A stretch of 64,000 nt of DNA, from assembly GCA_002633005.1 (NCBI GenBank), contig NMRA01000056.1:133165-197164 (forward strand), written 5' to 3'. The DNA is from Phoronis australis (lineage: Eukaryota > Phoronida > Phoronidae). The notes under the pieces were generated by a model. That model saw only the letters and a program-made list of their open reading frames with translations, was not told the DNA's origin and searched no databases. Numbering within the stretch: the stretch's first letter is position 1; each line of letters opens with the position of its first letter. A program made the position numbers and the translations under genes. Positions 10,811-22,221 of the stretch are shown here, in pieces.

Positions 10811-13800
10811 GTGGAATTTTGAGTGAACAAAAATTGACAAGTGTTAATTTTGCAAATATTGAAAATTATTTATGCCTGATGTATATGGTGCCATTGTTGA
10901 AAGAACCCTCTTGTCGTAAAGTTGATGAATAAAACAAATATGTCCTCCTCCAAAAATGCGCTTAAACATCTACTGAAATCCGGAGACTGAAGTTGTCAAT
11001 GGAGTAAAAGTCATCATGTTGGAGCAATACCATCCATTGATAGGTTTCAAATAAGAAACTTACAATTACGTCTTGAAAATCACTAGACATCGTTGAACTT
11101 CAAGGCACCGAACCGCTACTTGACGTCCATTTCTTTTCGTCTAGATTCCGTTAGCAAATTCTTGACTAAATCTCAACAGGTGTAATGCTTTACACATTTT
11201 GTTGAAGTCATAGTTGAGACTTATTACAAAGTGTCATTCACAAACAATGAGTGGCTTGTCACATTAAACTGTGTAAAAATCGCCATTAAAATTCTATTTT
11301 ATTGTGACAAAAGTTGGACTAAACTGCCAAATAATTCTGGCTTAGTTTGAAGGAGTCTGACAAAGTTCTGTCAAAGTCCGTTCAGTTTATTTTGAAAGTA
11401 ACTTATTTGCCAGGTAAAACCTGGCCCTGTTATAGACCACTGGCTCTGCTGACTGAGGGCCTGTAGGGAATCCGAATTCCAGTGAATTTGCTTTGCACCT
11501 TTTGAACAGTCATGGACGTCAGGAACTGTCCAAGAAATGCAATTATCTTATTAAATTAATTTAAATGTTGCGTGTATGAATTCACAGCGCGCAAATCCCT
11601 CGAGATAGTTGTCATTTCTTGATATCGCGTGCATGCGTAAATACTTAATCAATTTCTTAATAATCCAATTATTTTGAAATGGCTCTAATAGAATTTCTGT
11701 TGCCAATTCCTAACACATTAAAAATGGTCAACGTCAGTCCACAGTTTTAATTATACTGTATTCGTTGGGCTTAGCGCAGAGGGCATTTGAACTGAGAATT
11801 TTGAAACGTGGGGTAAAGGGTTAGGTGAATGCGAATAGCAGCATCACTCTGGATTCAAATTTCCCATCCACAAGACTTAAGTGTAGAACTCCTTTATTTT
11901 ACAAAAGATTCAACATCTGTGTGGCTGCTATTCATTTCTGAAGGACATATAAAGTGATTTTCAATTTTGTCAGCATTTTGGCGGTGTGTTATTTTGAACA
12001 TATAATGAAACATTCACGACTTTTCGTAAAATAAATCCCTGATTTTTAATGTTGGTCTAGTTGTTATAACTACACCAGCATATATAGTACACTGAGAACT
12101 GGTGCAAGAAAACTCCTGGCAATCTCCCTAACCACAATTAATGTAATAATGGTGCCAGTTATGTGTGATTTTCAGCGCTATTGACATGTTCAATTGTTGA
12201 GGCTGAGCCTTGTATTGTAACCAAATACAATAAATGGTGCATAATGATGGTCTGGCATAATTACCAACACAAATTCTATAAATTATTATAGATTTTGTGA
12301 GCTCTAGTGTTTTTAGCAGCCTGCCTGTGGAAATTCTAGAGGGCATCTAACAGTACAGACAGTTTGCAATATAAACAGTATTGGTATTTGTGAAATGTTT
12401 GCCTTCTTTTTTAATGTTTATTATGAATATTGTAATGTACAATAATTGGAATTGAGCCTTCTTTGATGTTGCCATAGTCTGTGATTGCTTTTGGTTCAGA
12501 TGTGCCCTTCGTTGTGTGTACTGAGATCAATTAAGCATAGAAGATATTCAAGTTTCAAAGAATACAATTTTATATCGTATACTATTGCTGTGTTCGAAAA
12601 ACCTGTGCTGAATGAGCAGCTCTCAGGTGTGTACCGCACGCTGGCTCTGCTTCGATAGGTTTGTGGGCTTCCTACAGTGTGTTGCATTCACATTGTCTGC
12701 CTGTGTGCCCCTCTTCCAACTGTCACGTGAATTTCACTGTTTAGTTCGCTACGTATATGTTCACTCCACTTATTTCCTGATGATGAGACATGCAGTCGCG
12801 AAATATGGCTTAGTGTTTTAATTTGTTTGTTTGTTATGTCTCTCGGTGTTTTACCACATACCTGCACACCTGAAGAAAGGAAACTGCTCCGAAACTACGA
12901 GTGTACCAGTATTAAGCTTGCAAACAAAAGGTCTAGTTGTGTTTTTAATGAAATCTTACTTTTGTGAAGGAATTTGATAAAGTAGAATTTCACTTGTCGA
13001 CCATGTTGTGAGCTAAATAAGTGATAAATTACTCTATTGTTGCCGAAGCAGTATAGCCTGTGAATTCCAGGCATTTTGTTTTAACACAATTTCAAGTCAA
13101 ACAGATGATACTGAGAACGCTGCTCGCAGCATTCCTTTAGGAGAGCGAATACGCTCCTGAGATTGAACATTGTTTTTTTGACAGGTAAAGCACGTTGTTT
13201 ATATCACCTTTGATTCCTTACTGCACAACTGTGAGTTTTTTCCTTCTTTTGTTTGGGAACTGTGTTCAGAGACATCACGGTAAAATCTCACCAATTTTTG
13301 CCAAAATTGCCGTTCTGATTGTTCAAGGGGTTCTAAGATTGCTGTGTGTGGCCAAAGTTTTTCAAAATTTTGCCTGGTGGTAGCTGTGGTAAAAAACTTG
13401 AGCATGGAAAAAGCGTTGGTGACGCATATGTGGCATGAAAAAAATGGGGAAATGAAATTTAAGGCTATATGTGTCCTAAATTGACGAGATTTTACCTAAT
13501 ATTCGATCAGTTTTCGAAAGAATAGAGCTGAGCTGTGGTTTAGGTTGGATATTCTTACTTTTGAAGCCCGACTTCAAGTCCTGTGTTCACTGGCAGCACT
13601 GCACATTGCAGAAACTGATTCAAAGTGCCCTTTGCTCACTTTTAGCTAGACTGCCAGTACACAAACCAAATGCAAATGTAGTGAGGGCCTTGCCACGTTA
13701 AGTGTAATCACATTTACAATGGAGTATCAGTCAGATAGTTTCCAGGCAGAAGTTTTAAAGATATTTCATTTATAGAAATGCAGTGAGTTTATGTAGCTTT

Positions 13801-14125
13801 CCCTGCTGTGGTGTAATTTTTATTTTCAGTGCATAAATTGCTGTTGTATAGTCCTCATGTAGTTTCCACTACTAGCCCTGGAAAACACAAAGGATATGGT
13901 AATGGGCTGCCTGGAGGTGCTTGAAACATGTGGGCAACCAGTGTAATTGCAGTATTCAGGCCATGGTGGGCACCTTTATGAGAAATATATCAAACAAAAA
14001 CAAATCGAAAATTCTGGTAAAAGTAATGCTACACCCTGATTCTACTAAATAATAGGTAAAAGTGAGATTGAAAAGAAGACATTATACCGGTCTTCATCTT
14101 CATTAGTATGTTACTCTAAAGTCTC
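10811..14125. other. intergenic, nothing coding recognised
   Basis: Long AT-rich stretch. 12965-13020 is an inverted fragment of the 'gacaagtgaaattctgc' repeat also seen at 32030 and 42395. 13260-13420 is weakly similar to 8350-8510. No exon with convincing splice borders was found. Confidence 0.4.
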
Positions 14126-14545
14126 GTTTAGACATCAACTTTTGAACTCGCGCAACTGACACGGAGCAAATTGATCGGTGTCAAGTGGCCGTTTACACAA
14201 ACAAGTCACTAACTGTGGCAAGACGGAAGTTGTATGCTGGAGAGTGGATCACACATGCGCAGGTTTACAAATGACGGGAGATGAAGAGACAGAGAACCTG
14301 TATTTAGGTCATTACACAAGCGCAGTAGATATGATCCTTTTCACCTTGCCCCAGTTTTGTGTTTAGACACATAATTGACACGGAGCAAGATGTTCTTGCG
14401 CAAATTGCTCTACCTCACAAACGGGTGGCAAAAGTTGTCACCGCGGTGTCAATTTTCTCCAGTTCAGCGCCCCGTTTACACACATACTTGTGCTGGAACA
14501 AGTTGTTCCGTGTCAACTGATCCTTGCCAACTTTTGTAGTGCTAG
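14126..14545. mobile_element. miniature DNA element, family D copy 1
   Basis: The stretch begins gtttagacatcaacttttga and contains repeated tgacacggagcaa motifs in both orientations (about 14158, 14377 and inverted near 14507). It aligns in order with 55674-56290: the gtttagacat- start, cttgccccagttt, ttgacacggagcaagatg, ctctacctcaca, gtttacacacatacttg and the ccgtgtca end. It is non-coding. This copy is about 420 bp against about 617 bp for the other. Confidence 0.7.
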
Positions 14546-16180
14546 AGCATGTTATCGGCTTTTCGGTATGACTTACATTCTGGATTAATTTGGGATTTTC
14601 TGATTTGATAACTTTTTTCTTCACAGATTGATCAATGTACTTTTGCTGCTTCACCCTTTACTGTACATTCATGTCATTAGACATGAAGGTCATGGTGGAT
14701 TGTGTTCTTGGTTTGATCATTGACCTCACCTCTGAGTTTTCAATTCGATTTCACTTAGCGTTTCACCTCTGATTGGTGCTTCACTTGTTTCATTGTTCGT
14801 AGGTTTAAGGTCATATTTCTTATCTGACATAAAAATTTCACACGTTATGCAAAAAGTTTCTTGATAAACATATCCAAGATGGTGTATTTGGTGGCCATTT
14901 TGTTTTCAAAATAAAAAAAACAGCTATTAATTGTTTTTCAAAATCGCATGTCGTGTAGAATTTCTCGCTTACACTGGTCAGGGCTCTGGTTCCCTAAGCC
15001 CCAGGCAACTTCTACCATGGCTATTCAGCTTCCCCTTTGTATTGATGTAGATCTGAGCTAATGAAGTGGAAGATAATAGCTTGCACTTAACTTTCTCATC
15101 AATGGTGGTTGTTGTTACACCCAATTTGTTTTTCTCTGGCATTTGCTCAGAGTTAAAGCCTGCAAAGTGACAAAAAGACTAAAAATTTAATTTGCGTTGA
15201 TCTTGACAAAGAACCACTTCGATCCTAACGGAACGTTGGTTTTAAATATGTTTCATACTTGTTTTCATTACTTTATTTTTAATGCTCCTGTCTACTTGTT
15301 TTTTTCTTACCGGTTAAGGGTGCTATTGTTTTATTTTGTTTTTAAACGAAGTATCAAAACAACTTAGAAGTCAGTTACTTGTGAACCCATCCCTGACTTT
15401 TCCAGATTACGGCTACACCAAACATGTCACAGCAAACAAAACTACGCGCGTCATTGGTTATCTTTATTAGAACTCAAATCGTAAAATATGTACGAAAGTG
15501 CAAATATGGTGATAGCCAAACTGAGGATTTGGAACGTCTGGACAAATTTTGGTTGCAGTAACTACATAACTATTCAACTATTCTAGCTTTTCCTCAGTCA
15601 TAAAAAATAAAATCACAGTCTTGCCACAGACCAACCTCATCCACTGTTTGCACTCTCTCATTGACTACAAAGCTATCCATCTTCTTGTCTTTACACGTGT
15701 TCCATTACAACTCTAAGCTAACTATCGAAATTGGCTGGCGCATTTCTGCGAATATCAGTTGTCGGTTAGTGTATTACTCCTGGAGTAAAATAGTTTGGCC
15801 GCGGCATGCCCTGGACCATAATCGATGTTTTAAAAGTTATTGACATCTAATTTAGTCACTGTGTGTTGTTCATAGATGTTTCAATGTAGCTTAGTTGTAT
15901 AAAGAATAATCCACATCATATCGTTAACTCTGTTCAGCGTTTGTAAATACGAGTGTATCAATACGCACAGTCGTTTATCTTCAATCGTATCCAATGTTCG
16001 TAGTTTTTAGCTTAATAGTTCGATTTTTAAAAATCAAAAACCAAACTTGTTTGTTTTTTCCATCTGAATACCACTGTGGTATTTGTTTTTAACGAAAAAC
16101 TGTCGCTTAATGCATTTTGAAAATTCCTAGTATGTAGAGACAGAGATGTTTACTACAGTTTAAGGTCCGGTAATTACACT
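14546..16180. other. intergenic, nothing recognised
   Basis: AT-rich sequence upstream of the first candidate promoter. No exon or paired repeat could be supported. Confidence 0.4.
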
Positions 16181-16189
16181 TAATGGGGT

Positions 16190-16427
16190 CTTGCTCGCAC
16201 AATGTGGTCCTCGCAACTGAGTCCGACTCTGACGCCGCGCTCTCTTTGATCCTGGTAAAAGTCGCTCAGAAGGACGAGCGGTGAAAAGTCACGCATATCT
16301 TTAAAAATGCGTGACTCTCGGCATGTGAATTTCTTTAACGTATGCATTTATCATCATACTCTGCTCAAAATTGACAGGAATTTGAAACAACGCCAATATG
16401 CAAAGTTTCAGCGTCTTTCATTTCAAG
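16190..16427 (+). promoter_or_regulatory. candidate promoter/5' UTR of first PDE4-like start exon
   Basis: A GC- and CpG-richer patch (16190-16290) stands out from AT-rich surroundings. It is followed by a perfect 10-bp stem, agtcacgcat (16287-16296) / atgcgtgact (16307-16316), with a 10-base AT-rich loop. The ATG that follows sits in caagATGGCGG, matching both a good translation start context and the YY1 core AAnATGGCGG that often marks animal transcription starts just downstream of the cap site. Promoter function is inferred and not shown. Confidence 0.35.
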
Positions 16428-16456
16428 ATGGCGGATATCGCGACCTTTCTATTGAG
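16428..16456 (+). CDS. candidate alternative first coding exon 1, PDE4-like gene
   Basis: The ATG in caagATGGCGG opens MADIATFLL and then leaves AG before GTACCC (donor at 16457). The leftover of two bases gives a phase-2 junction, the phase needed to join the shared PDE4 UCR1 exon, where a pyrimidine would complete a Ser codon. The donor is weak (GAG|GTACCC). Without splicing the frame runs on to a TGA about 22 codons later. Support comes from start context, the GC-rich upstream patch and the phase agreement with the three start exons downstream, the best being at 47888. Short unique N-termini are usual for PDE4 long isoforms and direct them to different partners. It could equally be an unrelated first exon or chance. 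Confidence 0.28.
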
Positions 16457-17296
16457 GTACCCAATTTTTGCCCAGAACACATTTTCTCCAAAAGAGGTCG
16501 CAACATGTTCACAATGACTGAGGACCTGTTTGATATCATGATGATTGTGCATATTTGTTGATTTTAAATGAAATTTACATTCAAGATGGCACTTTTGCCT
16601 GACATTTGGATTTTCATTTGAACCGAGGTGTCTTCTAAAAAAATTGAATTAATATTACTTGAAAAATAGTTCATGAGTTTTCTAAGAAGTAACTATACCA
16701 CATAAATGGAAACAAATTTTCTCATTGCTACGGATTTTGAGATACTTGAGCTTCGTTGATAAAAATGACAAAAATTGAAAAGTTGACAAATTTGGTCATT
16801 CGTTGCACACTACAGGTTACATTTTCTTATCTGATTAACTTGAAAACTATACATGACGTGTCTCCTCAACATCCCTAGGTGTACAGTATTTGATTGAAAT
16901 TCATGCAGGATGCCGCTGTGGTGTTCATTTTTCAATGTTTCACCTTGCAGAGCTCATGAATTTATGGATCTTTTGGAAACTTGGGCATGTGAATAGGTGT
17001 CTTCATCAACATCATTTGTTGAGTGGGTTCCTTGCTATGGCGTAATGTTTTCAAATTATTCAAAATTCGCTGATGATGATAATTACTACTCATTTTTTTA
17101 CTTATTTTTATCTGCTCTTTTGTTGGTTTACCATGCATTGTAGAAGGCCATGTTTCTTAACACCAACACCATTACCGTTTGTTTTATCATTTTTCATTTG
17201 TGTGAGTGACTCTTGCCAAGTGTAGCTCTTCAGAACACTTTAATTTTCATCATTGTTCTACCAACAAATGTCTTCATTTTTTTGAAGTCCTAATCT
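16457..17296. other. intron-like interval
   Basis: AT-rich sequence without recognisable coding. A second ttcaagATGGCAC context at about 16583 is not followed by a useful frame and donor. Confidence 0.35.
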
Positions 17297-17707
17297 CTCC
17301 AGGTAGATAAATACAACCAACATTGCTTATGAAACCAAGGTACCTCTGCAGACCACAGGAGTGACTGGCCTCCTGACTTATGACATCTCTGCTGACCTAT
17401 AACCTTCCCGCTGACCTATAACCTCCCTGCTGACCTCCGACATCAAGGCAATCAACCTGGTGCCATTGCAGCTTACTGTCCAACTGTGTAACCTCTTGCC
17501 ACTCTGCTACTGGCTGACATTCCCTGAAGCTGTTCACCTAATGACTGCAATTTATTCAAAGAGACCAATTTTTATCTGTGGGAGTTGTTTCTTTGTGGCA
17601 ATCACTGATGGTGTTGTAAGACAGGTCTGTTTAGAACAGCAGGGGACCCTTCGATGCCTTGCTGGCCAGGAATGGCCTCTGCCTTGAATTTCTGATTGTT
17701 GGATGTT
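17297..17707 (+). promoter_or_regulatory. candidate 5' UTR exon region of second PDE4-like start
   Basis: This stretch is GC-richer than its neighbours and leads without interruption to the start exon at 17708. It contains a four-unit 19-bp tandem repeat (17375-17450). A 75-codon open frame at 17460-17687 has no family resemblance and is read as leader sequence. The exact transcription start cannot be placed. Confidence 0.35.
17375..17450. repeat. four-copy 19-bp tandem repeat
   Basis: Units start at 17375, 17394, 17413 and 17432. The middle two read gacctataacct-ccc-gct and the outer two are more diverged. The array lies in the putative leader of the start exon at 17708. Confidence 0.8.
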
Positions 17708-17742
17708 ATGCAGAGTGCTGATGGGGTCAACAACCTTGTCGG
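17708..17742 (+). CDS. candidate alternative first coding exon 2, PDE4-like gene
   Basis: The ATG at 17708 opens MQSADGVNNLV and leaves GG before a consensus GTAAGT donor at 17743. The two-base remainder gives phase 2, so a shared exon starting with C or T would complete Gly. This is the same phase as the exon at 47888, which carries the PDE4D3-like RRHSWI ending. An in-frame TGA at 17693-17695 shows that coding cannot extend upstream within this exon. Several mammalian PDE4 isoforms have unique N-termini only 15-30 residues long, so an 11-codon start is short but plausible. The GC-rich leader and strong donor support a real exon. The PDE4 assignment rests on position, strand and phase and not on peptide similarity. 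Confidence 0.4.
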
Positions 17743-18604
17743 GTAAGTTACCTTTCCATTCAGTTAATAATTTGTCCAGACTTAAACTTTGTTACTGGGA
17801 TTCTGCTTGGAGTAATCCTAAGAGTGGCCGCTTCCTGGATGCTTTCGTTATAGTCAGTTTTTAGCCATAAGAAAATTCGCATCTGTGCGCACCTACACCA
17901 TGATGTTTAGCTATCAACAGTTAATGTGTTGGTTTGTAGTAAAGTTATTGCTCGTTTCATTTAAGAATTGAACGTTGAACTCTCGTCTGTGTCATTGATC
18001 ATGGGTATTTAAACTGGCTATAAATCTACATTCTATCAAAGAAATAAACCTTTGATTTCAACCACTTATCAGTATGAATCTGATCTGAACTTTTTTCTTA
18101 GTCAAATGAAAGTGGTTGCTGGGCGTGGAAGGAAATCACAGTTCATAGTTGGCGCATGAAGTGATGTGTCGTGACGAGCCATTAATTGTCGAGCTCAGTC
18201 AAAGGCGATTACCCTATGCGCTGCCAGTCCTTTGGCACGCCCAGAAATCGCTTCAATTCTCAACAGGGAACAGGTTGAGACCAGTCTAAATTAAGAATTT
18301 TTTGATGGAGGGCAGTTTAATAGCCACTTTAAGGAAATTATGAGAAACCCAAGTTGAAGTTTTAAAGGAGTGGATAAAAATAAAAATAAAAACAAAAATA
18401 TTTTCTTCAAAAAAAAGCCAGTTGATGTTAAAAACATCTGTTCACATGTTAGCTCATGTCAAACCTTACAAATCTGCGTCTAACATGGGATGAAAACATG
18501 TAAAGTGCCCGGATTGGGGCTTAGTAGTGCTTTATTTGGTAAACAGTGCCCAGGTAGTGAGGGGGGGATGATAAGAAAAAAATGAAAGTGGAAAAAAATT
18601 GTTA
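17743..18604. other. intron-like interval
   Basis: AT-rich sequence following the GTAAGT donor. No further exon recognised. Confidence 0.35.
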
Positions 18605-18755
18605 TATCCGGTCTTGCTTGTTAACACAGACATTATCAACAACTTTCCCATCCAGGTCTCTAAAACAGAATAATGCTATACAATCCTCGCCAATTGCAGG
18701 GTTTGGAGCAAATTTTCAGAACTTACAAAGTCTGAACCAGGGAAGCGTGACCTCA
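18605..18755 (+). repeat. dispersed repeat family E, copy 1
   Basis: The stretch aligns with 43125-43305 in the same orientation. Shared blocks are actttcccatcca, aaaacagaataatg-/gaaacaaaataatg-, caatcctcg/aaccctcg, gagcaaattttcaga/gagcaaaatttgtaga, acaaagtctg and gcgtgacct. The other copy begins with aaagggatactaaaccc, suggesting its 5' edge. Confidence 0.65.
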
Positions 18756-20769
18756 GTATTAATTCAGGTCCATTACATCACCCATTCTGTAACCCTGATT
18801 GAGTGGAGAAAACTGGTTATCAAAATGCGGGTTGGTTATATCCAATTATTACCACCCAGTGAGTAATGTAATTCTACTTTCAGTCTATTGGTCTGCCAAT
18901 GGTGAAACAAATCAGGGATTGGTTGATATCGCCAAAATAGTGTTCCGTATCCTGTTACATAACCGTCCCATTTTGTACATCCGTATCTCGAGCTATGTCA
19001 ATTCAGTCAGGCTTTCTAACAATCTTAAAAACTGCTGCTATGTCAATTTTATGTGTGAAAAACATCTCATCAGCAATGGAAATCATATCCTTGAAAACTG
19101 ACGGAAAATGGAAACACGATATGAGCAGAGAACACCGTATTAACAGTGTGTGAATGACATGCCTCGTGTTAGGATGACGTTAATTAAACGCCATCAACGG
19201 CACTTGCAGATTTGATCCAGTCCTGGGTTGGCATCAGAGGTCAAGCGCGTAGTTAAATGTATAAAAATGATTGATACCCAGGCCTTTTAATGATTCATGA
19301 AAGCCGAGGGATTATATGCAATTGCTGGTGACCGTGATTTTATGCTGCGGGATTTCAATTCCACTGTAACCAATTAGGCTATTAGCAGTAGACATTCTTT
19401 GTTAGGTGCTTCCATTTTATTTCCATTGCAATCTTGGAACTAGTTACTGCTTCAGTCTGCCACATACTGTTGACCAGGAGTGCCATAGAGAGAACTCTCT
19501 ATTGCTCTGTACTTTTAATTGATTTTTTCGCTTCCATTTCGTTGTTTTCATTGGATTCAGTGGTGTCTACTTTTATGCTGGTTTTTGTAAGCTATATATC
19601 AGCAGGACATTGAGTGTGGCGTTATCACATTTCAGCTTGGTGAATTGAAAATTTATGACGATAAAGCATTGCTCAGCAGGGCAAAAGTCTAGGAGATTTG
19701 ATTTAAGGATAAAGTTTTGAAGGTAAGTAGCCAATATAATGCATCATGTGTTGTTGGGTTTAGTTTGGTAAACACAAATTGCTTGCGCAGTGCTGACCGA
19801 TGGTTGTTTTGCATTCCACTCGTTTATGTTTCACTGGGGATTCACGGAACTAAATATGTCTTTATGTTTTCTTACACGCTGCTTTTTGTACATTCAGCCG
19901 ACCGGTTATTCATTGAGGCTGTACTTACACACTGTTTTAGTAACATTATTATTTGGAATAATCGGAATCTTTGTTTTGTCGGATTCATGTGCTGAATTCA
20001 ATGGAGATTGCATCAGAAAACGTGTTTTTTGAAAAAGTATCAAAAAAGTTGATAAGTTACGTGAAGGGACCAAATTTCCTAAATGAGAAGGAAATATTTT
20101 CATAATTTCTGCTAAATTGAGTTTATCAACCCAACTGTACAATGCACAGATGTGGTGTGTCAAAAGTAAAGTATTTACTGCAAGCCTGTAATATTGCTCT
20201 AAATTTGATATGTTAAACAGGAATTGTTATCTGGTTAAACCATCCTGTCCACAGCTGTTTTCAGGTCAACTTAACCCGGTTACATCTCTTTCTATAATTC
20301 TAACTGTTGTGATAATTCCTCACTTATTTCGCACAAAATTTAAATACATATGCCCGATATTTGGGAGGGGGGTTGTTCCATATAAACTGAATATACAGAC
20401 TTCGTAGTGGACAGGTGTGTGGAGTTAATTGCCAAGCATCGCCAACTGCCTGCGTGTGAATTTAATGAAATGCGGCCTACAGGTTGCCAAGGTGATTCAG
20501 TTAACAGTAATTAAGTTGCTGAATCTATTTCTAATATAAGGATACGTTACCTCTCGACTGGGGAAACACTCTTTTGAGCATATGACTCTTAGTCACATAA
20601 CTTATCTATATCACCTCTTTCAACTCATGTCTACAACAGCATGAGATATCTCATGGGTGAGAGTGGTCAGATCTTATTAACACAGGTAGAAGGTGTGTCT
20701 TACCAGTGTACTATAATGACGGGGCTTTGCGAAGATATTTTCCACAGTGCAAAAGTGATCGTTTCCAAA
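18756..20769. other. intron-like interval
   Basis: No convincing coding exon. A consensus GTAAGT occurs at 19723, but the frame that could lead into it (from ATG near 19653) hits TGA two bases before the site, so at most a non-coding exon could end there. Confidence 0.35.
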
Positions 20770-20872
20770 TTAGGCGAGAAGAGAAATTCCCACCAAGTAG
20801 CCTCGTGTGAAGTGAGGGACAAACTTTTGTTTCTACAGATAATTTTGGGTGTGCGAAATGAAGTGAGCGTGG
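20770..20872 (+). repeat. dispersed repeat family F, copy 1
   Basis: Matches 35605-35702 in the same orientation. Shared blocks are ggcgagaa-attcccaccaa, gtgaagt-agggacaaa, ataattttgg-tgt-cgaaat and agag/agtgagcgtg-like ends. A 79-codon open frame here is an accident of this repeat. Confidence 0.65.
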
Positions 20873-20957
20873 TAAATTAGTGGAGAATTGCATACTATGT
20901 GAAACTGTTAGTGTTTACACTATAAATTAAAACTGCTGTAAGCCTGGTCGGTGGATT

Positions 20958-21228
20958 TAGTTGCCAGTCGGTCAGCTGTCGCTTTCCAATTTACCACCAG
21001 TTGGCGCCATTGTTTCCAGTGACATTTGACAGCAGCGCCACCTACACTCAACCCGCCTCATAAATTCTAATTTACCCCAGTTAGTGTCCTCGGTAGGCAA
21101 TTATTTCCAACAAGATTTGACAGCAGCACCACCTACAGTCATCAGTGCTGTCGCTTTCCATTTCACCCTAGTTAGTGCCTCAGTACGCCATTGTTTCAAA
21201 TGAGGTTTGGCAGCAGCGCCACCTACTG
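20958..21228. repeat. three-copy tandem repeat, unit about 90 bp
   Basis: Three consecutive units end in gcagcRccacctac at 21045, 21136 and 21226 (spacings 91 and 90). Each unit carries tttacccc/ttcaccct, then agttagtg or similar, then -gccattgtttcca-, then g-catttgacagcag. Copies differ at roughly one base in five. It is GC-richer than its surroundings and has no open frame. Confidence 0.8.
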
Positions 21229-21289
21229 AGTGACAACTTTTGCAACTGCCGTGTTCACGCAAAGTTAAATGGTTATAAGCTCTTGCTAA

Positions 21290-21430
21290 ACCATCTTCTC
21301 GTAGAGTTATGAACCGCAGTCACTGTTAAAACTTTTAAATCTGGTTTTAAAGAGCTCAGGCAGACCGAAGCGTATAACTTTCAAATCCATTTTAAAAAGT
21401 TTTAACTACTTTGGTTTGAACAGGGTACAT
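21290..21430. repeat. short repeat relic with internal inverted similarity
   Basis: gttaaaacttttaaatctggttt near 21325 is partly complementary to the aaaagttttaac block near 21400, and the end ctttggtttgaacaggg matches the end of the relic at 10694-10810. It is probably a decayed miniature element. Confidence 0.4.
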
Positions 21431-21759
21431 GTCTTTGACGTGTATGCAGATAATTCACATCTTCAAACAGGTTTATCAGGATGGTGAATAACAACTGACA
21501 CAGGAAAATTCATTTTTTCCAACCAAAGAGCATTAAATATATGTTACTTAATGCTTTTTAGATGGAAAAAATGAATTTCCCGAGTCAAAAGATAATTCAC
21601 ACGGTTGACACGTCAGGAAATTAGACACCTTATACTGTTGAGTGGAAAGAATAAGGTGAACTTTTCCGCCTGCATTTATACATACTGTTAATTATTCACA
21701 ATTTTTCTATGGCACAGACGATGGTTGTAGTTGATGTATGGTTTACTCTGTTGCAGCTA

Positions 21760-22126
21760 TTTTAATTGTCTCGGAGGCTGGCACAAAAAAAACACGAGAA
21801 ACATCGTGACAGACGTGTAGCCGGGATCAAGCGAATGTGAAACCATGAACAGAAAATCAATGCTCCATTCACCTGCCCGATTGACTGCTGTGCTTCGCTG
21901 TGTTGCCATTTCACACCTTTAACTGTGCCCATTATTCCAGCTAGTTACTGTGTGGAACTATTGCTTGAAGTTACTTGATACAACCCGTCTACTAATTATA
22001 CATCTTGGGTGAGGACTGAGTTTTGTTGCTTAGTGAACATTTGTGCGTTCCGCTCATTTCACACCAGCTGCACGCAGAGCTGTAAGTTGTACTTTGGGAT
22101 TATTGGAGACAACACCTTCGATAACC
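21760..22126 (+). promoter_or_regulatory. candidate promoter/5' UTR of third PDE4-like start exon
   Basis: A relatively GC- and CpG-rich stretch leads directly into the ATG at 22127. The same frame stays open upstream to 22043 but without an ATG, so 22127 is the first usable start. Transcription start and binding sites cannot be fixed by eye. Confidence 0.35.
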
Positions 22127-22221
22127 ATGCAAGGCGAAATTGGAGACATGAGGGATTTTACGAAAAATCGACAAAGAAGTCAACTGAACAGAAATCGACG
22201 GCACACTTTGGCAAATGTCCG
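22127..22221 (+). CDS. candidate alternative first coding exon 3, PDE4-like gene
   Basis: The ATG at 22127 opens 31 codons plus CG, followed by a GTAGGA donor at 22222; a pyrimidine or any base from the next exon completes Arg. The peptide is strongly basic in its second half and ends NRNRRHTLANV-R. RRHT is a PKA-type phosphorylation consensus, placed just before the junction, as RRHS is in the exon at 47888 and in mammalian PDE4D3. Several mammalian PDE4 N-termini likewise end in a basic run (for example RRFTVAHTC in PDE4D5, from memory). The junction is phase 2, matching the other three start exons. PDE4 long forms hydrolyse cAMP, and their unique N-termini set location and partner binding. 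No known isoform has this exact sequence to my knowledge, so identity is inferred from position, phase and motif. Confidence 0.5.

Noticed and set aside
16428-16523. Unspliced 31-codon micro-ORF from ATGGCGG
   Set aside because: Possible, but the phase-2 GT after nine codons in line with three other start exons makes a spliced start the more informative reading; kept at low confidence.
19653-19722. Possible further start exon ending AG|GTAAGT at 19723
   Set aside because: The only frame leading from the nearby ATG meets TGA two bases before the donor, so it cannot code into the next exon.
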